A stretch of 64,000 bases of DNA, taken from Kuschelorhynchus macadamiae. Its lineage: Eukaryota; Arthropoda; Insecta; Coleoptera; Curculionidae. The notes under the pieces are model-generated. The model did not search any database, had not been told where the DNA came from, and worked only from the letters and a program-made list of their open reading frames with translations. The stretch lies in assembly GCA_030620095.1 (NCBI GenBank), contig JAUTXW010005187.1, forward strand, positions 787,501 through 851,500, in the 5' to 3' direction. Of the stretch, positions 53,936 through 64,000 are shown in pieces (position 1 is the stretch's first letter; each line of letters begins with the position of its first letter). Both the position numbers and the translations under genes were made by a program.

Positions 53936-55530
53936 CAAGGAGCGTGCGGTGAAATTTTAAGAAAGGGAAGCAATTTTTAGAAACTTACCTATTTGTAATG
54001 TAATTCGATTCTTCGATCATTTTTTGCAAATTCGTCAATGACGTCGATGCCTCGACATATTTTGGAGAAGTTTATGTTCAATGGACAACAGCGATATATG
54101 CGAAAGTCTCTCCTGTCCCCTTGAATTTCTCACGAAAATTTTTATACGTTTATGAACGTTTATGAACTTGTGGCAGGTATTGTCAATACTAATTCACACA
54201 ATTTCGACACTTCGGTGTAGGCATCTTCCAGCTCCTTGTCTTTTAAAAATTGCATTAGTTCCTTAGCGTTATTTTTTGCGCTAATATCATCAGTTTCGTA
54301 AATCACTTTTAGTTCAGATCGCAGTAACACTCGGTCGAAGAACTGGCCATAATGAAGAAGAAAAGATTTAAACGCATCTTCTGGAAAAGTTTTTCCTTTA
54401 AATGCATCAAAATTGCAGAGCTCGGTGAATTTAAAATCATTTAAACCGTTAAATCTATAGTTTATTTGTTGCTGAATTCGATCGATTATTTTATAAAAGA
54501 GGCGTCTGTATGATGTTTGAACATCTCCCACCCTGTCCATTCGAAGACACTTGGCTTGTGGCTCTACATTTAACGCCATCGTTTTCTTCCAAAATAGGTC
54601 AAAGTCATCTCTTTTTTGGCTTAACATGAACTTAAAATCATCCACTTTTTTAGGCAAAAAGCAATATCATTTGTTTTAGTTTGTAATATATTAAAAACAT
54701 TGTCCGAGAATGGAAATATTTCTGAAAATATCTCGTTTCAAACAGTCCAAAAACCCAGTGGACAATGGAGTCCAAAGCTTGTGTACGTTTTGTTGACTTG
54801 GAAAAAAAAGCAGCCATGCCACTTAGAGTAAAGAAAAATACTTTATACTCTTTAATGTGTTTAATGGACTGGGATAAAACTAAATTTAATTTATGAGGAA
54901 AACAATGGACAAATATAGCACTTGGGAAAATTTCTCGAACTTTAGCTTGCAGATCCCCTAATTGTTCTGCCATCACTGCAGCTCCATCATAGCTTTGAGC
55001 AACTAATTTTTTCTCTCCATTAATTTCTTTGGTAACGTTATAAACTACGGTATATAATGCATCCGCATTCTTAAAACCAAAAAATCGCTCTTGAATACTT
55101 CCGTCTGTTTTAACGTAGCGTATTACTATAAATAATTGGCTAAAATTAGTGATATCAGTCGTTTCGTCCAGAACAATAGTAATGAACCGCTCCTCGCCAA
55201 TCTCCTGCTTAATTCTCTTTAGAATAATAGTTGCAACAGCCGAAATTAAATCATTCTGGATTCGATTCGACGTTCTGCGAAAAACGCTAGACTGCTCTAA
55301 ATGATTTTTTAGGCAATCATCATATTTAGCCATTAAACTAAGTAAATCTTGAAAATTTCCTCTATTTGAAGAAACCCTTGTTTCGTCATGACCTCTAAAT
55401 CCCAATTCGTGCTGTCCGAGAAAACAAATAACGTTGATAAGCCTTCTTAATATTTGCCTATTTTTATCGACTAGTTCATTGTGTTGGCGGTGACTAATTT
55501 CCAACTGTTTATTAAGGGCACCTTTAAAAA
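53936..55530 (-). pseudogene. hAT copy 2: deletion derivative of the same family as hAT 1
   Basis: The left end (53936, CAAGGAGCGTGCGGTG) is the hAT 1 TIR with one extra base. The body matches the hAT 1 transposase from dimerisation region to DUF4371 block, with two long open pieces: 54657-54160 and 55504-54650 (SHRQHNELVDKN, FITIVLDETTDIT, AQSYDGAAVMAEQLG, FVHCFPHKLNLVL). It fills gaps missing from hAT 1 (for example near 54270-54460) but lacks part of its catalytic region (near 54730). Similarity ends near 55525, so the zinc-finger end and the other TIR are absent. Confidence 0.88.
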
Positions 55531-55534
55531 TTTG

Positions 55535-56040
55535 TTTTCTCTTTTTTTTAACAATGTTATTTGTTTATGTATATTAGTAAATATTTAAATTCTTCTAAAT
55601 AAAGAAAAATATAAAGTATCTTTCAATACGAAATAGATACAACGACGAACTAACCCTATAAATAGTAGTTTGAACAAGACAATAAACCTTAACAATAATC
55701 GGATAAAAATTCAAGTTGAAACCCAATATTCTTAAGTTGCACGAGTTGAGTTCTCCGATAAGAACGTTGTTTGTCTCTATGGATTTGTGACAGCCAATAG
55801 TACACAAAAAGTTGTTGTGTCGGTAGGGTTCGGTTTGCGTAAAGTTTTTACCCCAAGAATTTTATTCTCGCCTATGCTTTTTGGCACACATTTACGATAC
55901 ATTTGAAAATAGATATTCATAAAGTTTAAGGTTACTTTTTTTGACTATTTTAAAAGTTTTATTTTAAAAATGGTAAAACAGATTCAAATCGTGAATTAAA
56001 TTAAGACGAAATTAAAAATTGTTTTTGAGAAATCATGGTT
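55535..56040. other. Unassigned 0.5 kb
   Basis: No recognised coding sequence. The stretch before 56080 may be 3' sequence of the PLE fragment that follows. Confidence 0.4.
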
Positions 56041-56049
56041 CATGGGATT

Positions 56050-57100
56050 AGACTGTGTCAAAAAGGAATCACATTCCGACGTTTCGTTTTTGATTGCACG
56101 AGGCATCTTCAGAGATGTTCATTTCACGAAATCGGAATACTGAATGAGCTCGAAGAGACCTACACCGTATAATTTGTTTCTAATACATCGTTCATGTTCC
56201 TTAAGCCTAGTCGATATGGATCTTCCAGTTTCTCCAATATGGACAAAACAAGGAATTGCACATCCATTTGGAAAGAAATAATTTCCTTTGGCGATCGCAA
56301 ACTATATATAGAGTGTTCTAATGAACCATCCCCTTTCCTTTGTACAAGAACATATAGAAAGGGAATCGTGCCTTCTGATTCAACTTCCATTATAAATTTT
56401 ATATTAGCATGTTGTTAATTCAGATGATCAAGAAACAACGGCGAGATTTTCTGGGCTATGCGGCCATATTACAAAAGTATCATCTCCATATCTGAATCAC
56501 TATTTTGTCTTTAATGGAGACGAATCTAAGGCTTCCTCATCAAAAGCTTCCATTAAGATATTGGGTACCCCTGACAGCTGAGATCCCATAGCTGCTCCTG
56601 AGGTTTCTTCATAAAAAGTTCCTTGAAAAACAAAATTGTTAACGTCACACATGCTTCAGTCAGATCTAAAAGTGAGTTAGCAATGATATTATGGTAAAAT
56701 AAGCACGATATTATGGAAATTGAATCATTTATAGGCACATTTGTATGTAGAGATTCTACATCGAAATTGAGTAATATATCTTTTGGATCTAATTGGATTG
56801 CTTTTAGTTTTTCCTGTAGAATTATTCAGAATATTTGAAAGATATTTACCGATTTTGTAAGTAGGAGATCCTATTGCACTGACAATAGGTCGAAGTCGCA
56901 TCTTCTCTTCTGCTGGTAGGTTGGATTCGTTTATAAGGTTGGTTAGCTGAAAAAATCGACTTACGCGGGCTAACATTTTTGATGATTTTCGTTGTCTCAT
57001 ACATTAGTAAGTCAGCTTTTTCTGCTGGAAGTTTTCTAATTGTGGCTTCAACGAATGACACTATGTTTTCTATGGGTATATCCTTAGGTGTAATGGCAAA
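56050..57100 (-). pseudogene. PLE fragment, minus strand: RT pieces and endonuclease
   Basis: Reading leftwards in changing frames: KLPAEKADLLMYETTKI (57030s), ANQPYKRIQ, RLRPIVSAIGSPTYKIGKYL (about 56880), the DVESLYTNVPINDSI-like RT block (56740), QLSGVPNILMEAF (about 56560) and MEVESEGTIPFLYVLVQRK (56390), then a GIY-YIG remnant (IGETGRSISTRLKEHERCIR, about 56240). The catalytic YVDD segment falls in a degraded part near 56480. Many stops. Confidence 0.82.
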
Positions 57101-57129
57101 GTTTTGGCTCTTAGAGAGGACTTAGAAAT

Positions 57130-57420
57130 TATGACTGCGACCTGTTGCGCTTTTATTGGTCTTTGGTTGCCCAGAAGTCCTTCGAACTTTTTCTGTTGCT
57201 TGATGTACCCGGACATTATTCCTTTCCAAAAGGAAGGAGTATATGCAATTCCTTGTTCCTGTAGGGATGTCTATATTGGGGAAACTATACGACCCATATC
57301 GACTAAGCATAAGCAACCTGAACGATTTATCAAAAAGAAACAAGTTTTACAATTTGCTGTATTTGAACATCAATATTCCATTGGACATGTCATAAATGTA
57401 TAAGAAACCAAAGTTCTTGC
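57130..57420 (+). pseudogene. PLE GIY-YIG endonuclease fragment, plus strand
   Basis: Open 57104-57403 with EGVYAIPCSCRDVYIGETIR and ISTKHK, then FEHQYSIGHVINV: a GIY-YIG endonuclease with its CxC insert. It faces away from the minus-strand PLE fragment on its left, the second head-to-head pair of PLE pieces in this window. Confidence 0.82.
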
Positions 57421-57609
57421 GTTCTGTTTTAGTGTTAAAACACATATTTTTTCACTATTCCAACAACGATGTCAGAGTTCAAAGTACTGATATTCTGGCG
57501 AGTTTTCGTTTATGCGAATATTTAACTTAGATTGATAAATTTTACCATTTAAAAGGGAATTTTTTTAGTGACATATTATGCTGTGATAAAATTTGCTTAT
57601 GTGGCTCTA

Positions 57610-57800
57610 AACCAGGATTGTTTCTGTTGGTCTTGATCTTTTTGTTGGCGCTCGCCGAGGTGTAAATGTTGAACTATATGGAATTTTTAGGTGATACTTA
57701 AATTTTTGTAAAATTCTTTGAGCATCAGACTTGGATACACCAATTGCTTCCACTATTTGCTGTCTTGTTTGATGTATGCTTTAGGACGGGGCTGGATAAA
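57610..57800 (-). pseudogene. Mariner 9: N-terminal transposase remnant
   Basis: On the minus strand this reads like the N-terminal DNA-binding region of the local mariners (a VEAIGVSKSDAQRILQKF-like helix-turn-helix, then KYHLKIPYS). It breaks the PLE endonuclease sequence that resumes at 57815. Its right TIR is probably the one at 58395-58727. Too short and damaged for more. Confidence 0.6.
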
Positions 57801-57814
57801 TGATATGTCTCAGA

Positions 57815-57960
57815 ACGTAGCAACATGAACGATTTATTAGAAAGAAACAAATTTTACAATCTACTGTATTTCCACACCAATATTCCACTGGACATGTCAT
57901 AAATGTAAAAGACACAAAACCTCTTGCATCGGTTCTATAAGTGGAAGATTAGAGAATCGA
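57815..57960 (+). pseudogene. Second PLE endonuclease fragment, similar to 57315-57410
   Basis: ERFIRKKQILQS-like and HQYSTGHVINVKDT repeat the sequence at 57325-57405 at about 85 percent identity by eye. It is either a second PLE copy or a local duplication. Confidence 0.72.
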
Positions 57961-58394
57961 TTAAAATTTACAAGCATCCTAACAATTTTAGTAAATTTTC
58001 CAAATTTTTTTATTTATTTAGAATATCTAATATGAACAAAATAACTCCTACGATATTATGCTAACCCTAGCGCTCAAAATACGTTACCTTTGTGAATATA
58101 ATTCCAAAGCTTATTGGAGAGTTTCATTAGATTATATGAAACAAACGAACATATCATACTTTTCATATACCGGCATTATTGTAAAAAAAATAAATTATTA
58201 CATACAGTATATAGGTACAGAGAAACACCAAAACGACAAACATATTTCGTTAATAACAAAAAAACTGACAAATCCGCGGTTTTTGACATTGCTTTTGTTC
58301 CAAACAAATTAGCTGTAGCCTACTAATTGAACACAAAAGAAAATTTTAGAATATCTCGAAATTTAAATATGTATATATTTTTAGACTGCTCCAC

Positions 58395-58727
58395 ATAAAT
58401 ATAAAGAGTAATATACAGGGTATCGCATTAAAAAAAATTAGGGTCTGATAACTTTTTGACTTGATCCCGTATATTTATTCTGAAAGCGGCACTGAATTCT
58501 ACGGGAAAAGTCATATAAGGAATAGCCTTTTTAACAGTTAGGTAGGATACGAGGGGTGCCTGAAAATGCAACATTTTCAAAAACAGTCTGTATCTCAAAA
58601 ATCAAAAGAGCTATGAAAATTCTGCTGGTACCATCTCTAATTTCACAAAAAGAAGCACACTGTCGCGAACACCGCAACCCTCTATCTTTGAAAATAAGGG
58701 AGATACCGCCGAAAATAGTGTACCCTG
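58395..58727. mobile_element. Right TIR of mariner 9
   Basis: Inverse of a mariner left end, ending GTACCCTG at 58727 and followed by TA (58728-58729). Internal blocks (AAATGCAACATTTTC, CACACTGTCGCGAAC) match the inverse of the mariner 5 left TIR. It abuts mariner 8. Confidence 0.8.
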
Positions 58728-59122
58728 TACAGAGTATCCGAATTTCGATGGTTTTGCGGGGTATCTCCCTTATTACTGAAGATAGAGAGATGCGCTTTTC
58801 GCAACACTATGTTACTTTTTTGTGAAACCAAAGAAGCCTCAAGCAAATTTTTCCTAGCCCTTTTCATTTTTGAGATACAGGGTGAAATTGAAAATTTTGC
58901 GTTTTCAGGTAGCCCTTGTATCTCGATGACCTAGCAACTTACCGAAAAGGTGAAAACTAACATCGATAAAGTTTTTTGCGTAGAGTCCAGTGGTGTAGTC
59001 AGTTTTTGGTTAGATGCTATCGTTTTCGAGGTGTAGACTAAAGTTGATTTTTTTTAAATGGGATACCCTGTATATTTTTTAATATTTGGTTTCCGCTCAT
59101 TTTTAGCTTCTCAAAAATATAT

Positions 59123-59160
59123 AACACTTGATATTTATTTCAACACTTGATATTTATTTC
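59123..59160. repeat. 19-bp tandem duplication within the mariner 8 left TIR
   Basis: AACACTTGATATTTATTTC occurs twice in tandem (59123-59141, 59142-59160). The matching position in the right TIR (near 61160) has one copy, so the duplication arose after insertion. Confidence 0.92.
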
Positions 59161-59664
59161 AATCCGGCTCCGACAATAAAGTCAATTTAAAAAAAATCTG
59201 TTTTCCTAGTAGGCCATGAAAATTGTGTCTTAATTTTCTAAATTTAAGTTATCTGTACCAAAGTTTGTTATAATATCATTGTAAACAATAAATCAATAAA
59301 CGAAGATACATACCTACTATTTAGTATTTACCCTGGACAACACAACTAACACAAATACTCAGGAAATCTAATGAAAAAAATATATAGCTATTATACACTA
59401 AAAATGTTTTATTTACAACAAATGACGTTGGATTTAATACTTTTTTAATGTTGACAATTATGTTGTTTAAAAATACTTACTTACAACTATTTATTTATCC
59501 CTTGGAAATACCCAAGATCTGTTTTAAATAAAATAAGGCGGCCATGACTTGATTAAACAAAAGAATATATAGATTCTGTTGACCCATTGTAAAAACTAAT
59601 TGACCTTTGTCATTGTTAAATTATTTTAATCAAATATTGCCTTTGTCCATTTATTAAATATCAA

Positions 59665-60807
59665 ATGGCTGCGAATTTCGAAAACTTGGAGAAATATGAC
59701 ATGCTTGTTTGTTTTATACAGTGCCAGGGAAATCCGTATGAACCGTCCGAGATGTATCTAATCCGGTAAGTGACAGGAGTAATGCTAAGTAAACAAAATA
59801 ACTTTGCTTCTTAAACCAGGGCTTTTCGGAACTAGTGATAGCCGATGTAGAAGGACTCTCAGTATTTTTGAAAAACAAAAGTATAGATAATAATAAAACT
59901 TTAGTTTTGTGACTTTTTTCAGAATAATAATATTAATATTTCAAATTAAGCCTATCGTTCCTAATAGGTTACAATTATGTCCAAAATTTGCTTGTAATAA
60001 AAAAGCATATTATTGCAGCAAGTCTGTAACATGAAAGATACTATGTCACTAAATTTCCAATAAAATTCATTATAATTAAAATATTTGAAAAGTAGAATAG
60101 CAGTTTTGTTAATAAGTGATAAGAAACAGCGTCGCATACATTTCTGCAATTGGTACATTTATATGACTAATACCGAAATAAATTTCGAAAGAAGAGTTAT
60201 ATGGTCTGCCGAGGCATATATCTCAAGTGCAGATATTCTAAATCTACATAATAATAGATACTGGTCCAAAGAAAATGAACATGTTATATTTCCACGCGAA
60301 CAACAAGGCAGGTTTGGATTTAGCGTGTCCTGCTTTATCCTTGGCACAAAAATAAGGTATGTCATTTATAACGGTAGTCTTACTGGAAACCGGTATATAG
60401 AGATACTGGAAAATACGCTTCCTGATTTATTAGATAATATTCCTTTGGCACAATTACAAAATATTTTTCTTCAGCAAGATGGTGCCCCGGCTCATAATGC
60501 ACGGACTGTTAGTACCTTTTTAGAAAATGAATTTCCAGGTCGCTGGATTGGTACAAATGGGGCTCTAAGATGGCCGCCTAGGTCGCCAGATTTGTCGGTC
60601 TTAGACTTTTTTCTATGGGGATATCTTGAAGGCATCATCTACCAAAGGTAACACCACACGGTCGAAGATCTACAAAACGACATAAGAAGAGCCTTTAGAT
60701 ATTTACAAGTTCGCCAAATGATTAGGCTTAACGCACTAAGCAGAATAAGAAAGATGTGTGATATGTGTATAAGGTATAGTTAGGAACAGTTCGAACAGTA
60801 TCTGTAA
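59665..60807 (+). pseudogene. Mariner 8 transposase, catalytic Asp lost
   Basis: Exon 1 is 59665-59765 (MAANFENLEKYDM, 101 nt, donor GTAAGT), with the same phase-2 split Arg codon as its relatives. The start of exon 2 is missing or unrecognisable between 59770 and 60110. The rest is open at 60085-60651 with WSAEAYI, LQQDGAPAHN and RSPDLSVLDFFLWG, then a stop at 60649 and further C-terminal sequence to 60807. WSAE replaces WSDE, removing the first catalytic Asp. Confidence 0.88.
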
Positions 60808-61567
60808 TTTCTACACCCTACATAGCATTTTTTTCTAATTTAGTCAATAGTAAGTATTTGACAGAATACAATTTTATTGTCAACAGTAGAAAAATAATTA
60901 AATTATCGTCATATGTATATATTTTTAGTTTATAATATGTGTTTTAGTAGATTTCTTAGATGTTTGTATGTTTCCCTAGCATAAAAATTAAATAGTATGA
61001 ATCTTTGTTAACTGATTTATTGTTTAATAATGATATTATAACAAACTTTGTAATAGATAATTCAGATTTAGAAAATTAACACACAATTTTCATGGCCTAC
61101 TAGAAAAACAGATTAAAATTTCTTTAAATTGGCTTAATTGTCGATACCGGATTGAAATAAATATCAAGTGTTATATATTTTTGAGAAGCTAAAAATGAGT
61201 GGAAACCAAATATTAAAAAATATACAGGGTATCCCATTTAAAAAAAACACAACTTTAGTTTATATCTCGAAGAAGATAGTAGCTAACAAAAACTAACTAC
61301 GCCACTGGATTCTACGCAAAAAACTCTATCGAAGTTAGTTTTCACCTTTTCGGTAAGTTGCCAGGCCATCGAGATACGAGGGATACCTAAACACGCAAAA
61401 TTTTTAATTTTACCCTGTATCTCAAAAACGAAAAGGGCTAGGAAAAATTTCTTTGTGGCTTCTTTGGTTTCACAAAAAAGTAGCACAGTGTTGCGAAAAA
61501 CGCATCTCTTTATCCTCAGTAATAAGGGAGATAACCTGCAAAACCATCGAAATTCGGATACCCTGTA

Positions 61568-62910
61568 CAATAGATTTTTTACCTTAAGCGTAATTTTTGC
61601 GGTTCCTTCCGAATAATATTTGCAACAGATGTGCGAAAACCACACTCTAATATCTCTGTTTATTATGTAAATAACAATATAAATTTAACTTCAAGTTATT
61701 CGTTTTAACCCAAACCGTTCCAGAGAATTTATTTTTGGAAAGAAACGATAATGGCATGTCCAGCAGAAAACGTGTTCAGTATTCTTAGTATATTGCGCAA
61801 GTTTAAGATAGAACGTTTATGTCAACAGCAAGCACTTACTTCTTTAAAATGCAGTTTAGGAATACAAAGATTCAGATACATTCGATAATATTGTGTTTGA
61901 TTTCTAAATGCAATTTTGCAAAATATTTAAAAGAAAGCTTGATATATCAAAAGTTGAACGGAAATCTTATCCTCATGTGTGTAATAATTATAGGCTGTAA
62001 GGTTTCTGTATTTAGTCAGTAGAAAATAATAATAACTGTCAACAGAGAAACCCTTATTTTTTAATGTTGGATATCATATTAAAAGAATATATGAAAAGGA
62101 TTCTGAAAATTGCGTTAGACAATAAGTATTAAAAATATGTTTGCTTCTGTTGGACTCTTGTATCCTTAGATAATACCTTATCTCTGAGACAAACTATAGG
62201 AAAATCAAAAAATATTTATGTATAATAAAAATATCGTTCTCATAGGTATCAACAGTATTCGCTCAAGTTATCTCGGCTTAAATAATTTGAATGTTATGTT
62301 ATGTCATAGTTATAGTTATGAAAACGCTATATTACTTATTATTAATTAGTAAAAAGTGCAGATATCCATGGAAATGGTCTGTTCTTGATAAACTTCCTCT
62401 TTTTATTGCGTATCGATTTACTTCCTGAGTACTCTCAAATCATATCATATTTCGAATAGACAGTCCATTAGGGAGTTCCATTCATTCGCCGCATTAGTCG
62501 CTCGTGCCGCCGTTTACTAGTAGTATTAGCCCACATGCTACAAGATTTGGTACGGTATTGCAAATAGAATTTAATTATTATCTAATAAGTAGATAATAAT
62601 TAGTTTTTAATGTATGTAGGTGTTTTAAACGCTTATGTGTTGGTGTAATGTTTATCCTGTGTTAACGTGATATATTTACATGCTCTTGAAAATGGTTGTT
62701 TAACCGAAACGCGTCAAGACTAAATATATACAATTTTGTAAAGATTTGGTCTTTAATAATTATACTAATTAAATATTTCCACCAACCTCCTGGCAGTATC
62801 CAAGGCGATTCTTAAATTCTTGCAAAATGTCATTGGCGACAAAAGGTTCTATCAATCTTATTTCGCTGTCTTGATTTTTAAGTCTTCGATGTTGTTTGGT
62901 CGGTTAACAT
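61568..62910. other. Unassigned 1.3 kb
   Basis: AT-rich with short frames only. I recognise no gene, element end or RNA. Confidence 0.5.
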
Positions 62911-62911
62911 A

Positions 62912-64000
62912 GACTTTACAAACAAACAAACAAACAAAAGTATGCTTTATTGCCGCAGAAAAATTTTACAATTTTATGGACAAAGCAAAATATACCTAAA
63001 ATAAGACATATCAAAACATTAATCGAAAAGAATTTCGATAGGTCAATGCTTTTTAAAAATGTAAATTATCAATTTACCAAATCGTAAAACACACGTTAGA
63101 ATATAACATAACATTGCCGCAAAACAGTTAATGAATCCTAATAACCTTATAAAAGTAAACAAACACACATGGACGAGGTGAATAATTTCGATGACATTGA
63201 AATCAAAATTGCAACTATGCGACCTTAAACTCTATGTTATATATAGTATATACAAATAATTGTGATGTTAAACAGAAGGTATAATGAACTAGTGTAGAAT
63301 GTAGTATACAAAAAAGAATTAAATTTTGTTTTTAATCCAATACCTAACAAAAATAATTAAGTTTTAAGTGAATGTTCGACAGTTCTTTTCTCTATATGAT
63401 GATTTTCAAAATTCTATGCTACGAGTTAGGACATGACTCACAAAAGATTTAAGTAAACAAGCGAATTTAGTGACAATTTAAAGAGACTTACTCGCTGTAA
63501 AAATCATTAACGCTGTAAAATGGTCTCTCAATGATGTATGCTTTGGTGTTTTTTCGAAATTGTGCAAGCATAGGGATAGATTTTAAATGTACTGGCAGAT
63601 TGTTGTAAAGTTTTATGGCGTTGTAAATAATTGATTTTTTTATTAATTCTGAGGAAGGAATGGGAAGATATATATCATGCCTAGAGTTTCTGGTAGGGTA
63701 TACATGTTGTGGCCTTTCTGGGAGGGTGTTTATATGTTTTCTCAGCAAACATACCGTTTCCAAAATAAATAATGCAGGAAGTGTTAATATTTCATGTTTT
63801 TTGAAATAGTATTGGCAGTGAGCTCTATTATTTAGACCAAACAAATAACGAATGGCTCTCCTTTGAAGCATAAAAATACTACGAAATTGCTCGGTGGTAC
63901 AGCAGCCCCAAAAGGGAAGACCATAGCGGAGGTGGGATTCAAATAAAGAGAAATAAGTAAGTCTGGCAGAAGGAACGTCTAGTTCTTTTGAAACTGATCG
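62912..64000 (-). mobile_element. 3' end of a non-LTR retrotransposon (LINE5), continuing past the window
   Basis: The 3' tail is an AAAC-type run at 62918-62939 (TTTG repeats on the minus strand), preceded on that strand by AATAAAGCATAC. A 3' UTR of about 550 bp and the end of ORF2 follow. Only the last part of the element is visible. Confidence 0.8.
63488..64000 (-). CDS. LINE5 ORF2 C-terminal part (partial, enters from right edge)
   Basis: Open from the window edge to a stop at 63488, 170 codons. It has FSLFESHLRYGLPFWGCC, LQRRAIRYLFGLNNR, LPALFILETVCLL and IYNAIKLYNNLPVHLKS, the post-RT region of Jockey/CR1-group reverse transcriptases. No break is seen in this part. The catalytic RT domain lies outside the window. 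Confidence 0.82.
   Translation of the reverse strand, partial: RSVSKELDVPSARLTYFSLFESHLRYGLPFWGCCTTEQFRSIFMLQRRAIRYLFGLNNRAHCQYYFKKHEILTLPALFILETVCLLRKHINTLPERPQHVYPTRNSRHDIYLPIPSSELIKKSIIYNAIKLYNNLPVHLKSIPMLAQFRKNTKAYIIERPFYSVNDFYSE

Larger units (their letters stand above)
58730..61565 (+). mobile_element. Mariner 8: long-TIR DD41D mariner, dead
   Basis: Left end CAGAGTATCCGAATTTCG at 58730, right end inverse CAGGGTATCCGAATTTCG at 61565, with TA at 58728-58729 and 61566-61567. TIRs extend about 500 bp or more (to about 59220 and 61085). The plus-strand transposase is damaged. Confidence 0.9.

Noticed and set aside
53928..55944. TTTTTGAC on both sides of hAT 2 as an 8-bp duplication
   Set aside because: The left copy overlaps the first base of the element and the right one is not next to a recognisable TIR; in AT-rich DNA this is likely chance.

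Overview
The window looks like AT-rich nuclear DNA from an insect or closely related arthropod. The grounds are spliced transposase genes with GT-AG introns, the kinds of elements present (Penelope, I/Jockey-group LINEs, piggyBac, hAT, long-TIR Tc1/mariner, Ty3/gypsy), and the absence of bacterial gene organisation. A beetle is a guess only. I recognise no host gene, tRNA or rRNA gene. Nearly everything that can be read is a mobile element, mostly dead, stacked by nested insertion.

Layout, 0-31 kb. A hAT element with an 8-bp target duplication (1.69-4.31 kb) is followed by a complete, apparently intact DNA transposon of a family I cannot classify with certainty (element A, 4.93-8.52 kb: 33-bp perfect TIRs, a three-exon gene of about 690 aa, repeated subterminal motifs). 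Next comes a Penelope-like element (PLE) stretched over 9.1-24.3 kb by three insertions. The first is a structurally intact long-TIR mariner (9.47-11.80 kb). The second is LINE1 (12.4-21.6 kb), which itself carries another intact mariner (13.28-15.35 kb) and LINE2 with an open 979-codon ORF2 (17.30-21.13 kb). The third is a dead mariner (22.11-24.23 kb). Element B (24.97-27.95 kb) is a decayed relative of element A with a 4-bp ATTT duplication. Mariners 4 and 5 abut across one shared TA (28.1-31.18 kb).

Layout, 31-64 kb. A broken piggyBac copy (31.2-35.4 kb) is split near its C terminus by a PLE flanked by a 12-bp duplication. A very young Ty3/gypsy element (36.67-42.13 kb) has LTRs differing by one A, a frameshifted integrase and a palindromic minisatellite before its 3' LTR. 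Then follow mariner 6, piggyBac 2, an I-group LINE with RNase H (45.6-52.2 kb) carrying a 2.6-kb unidentified insertion, mariner 7 joined to a second hAT copy, PLE fragments in both orientations, mariners 9 and 8 abutting across a TA, and the 3' end of another LINE running off the right edge.

The elements do not form a pathway; what links them is insertion order, which can be read from reading frames that resume on the far side of each insert. Copies whose coding capacity looks intact are element A, mariner 1 (spliced), mariner 2 and LINE2 ORF2. The gypsy copy is young but frameshifted. The likeliest under-described system is the element A/B family: TIRs, terminal motifs repeated internally, and a spliced Cys-rich gene with D-, D- and E-containing blocks.
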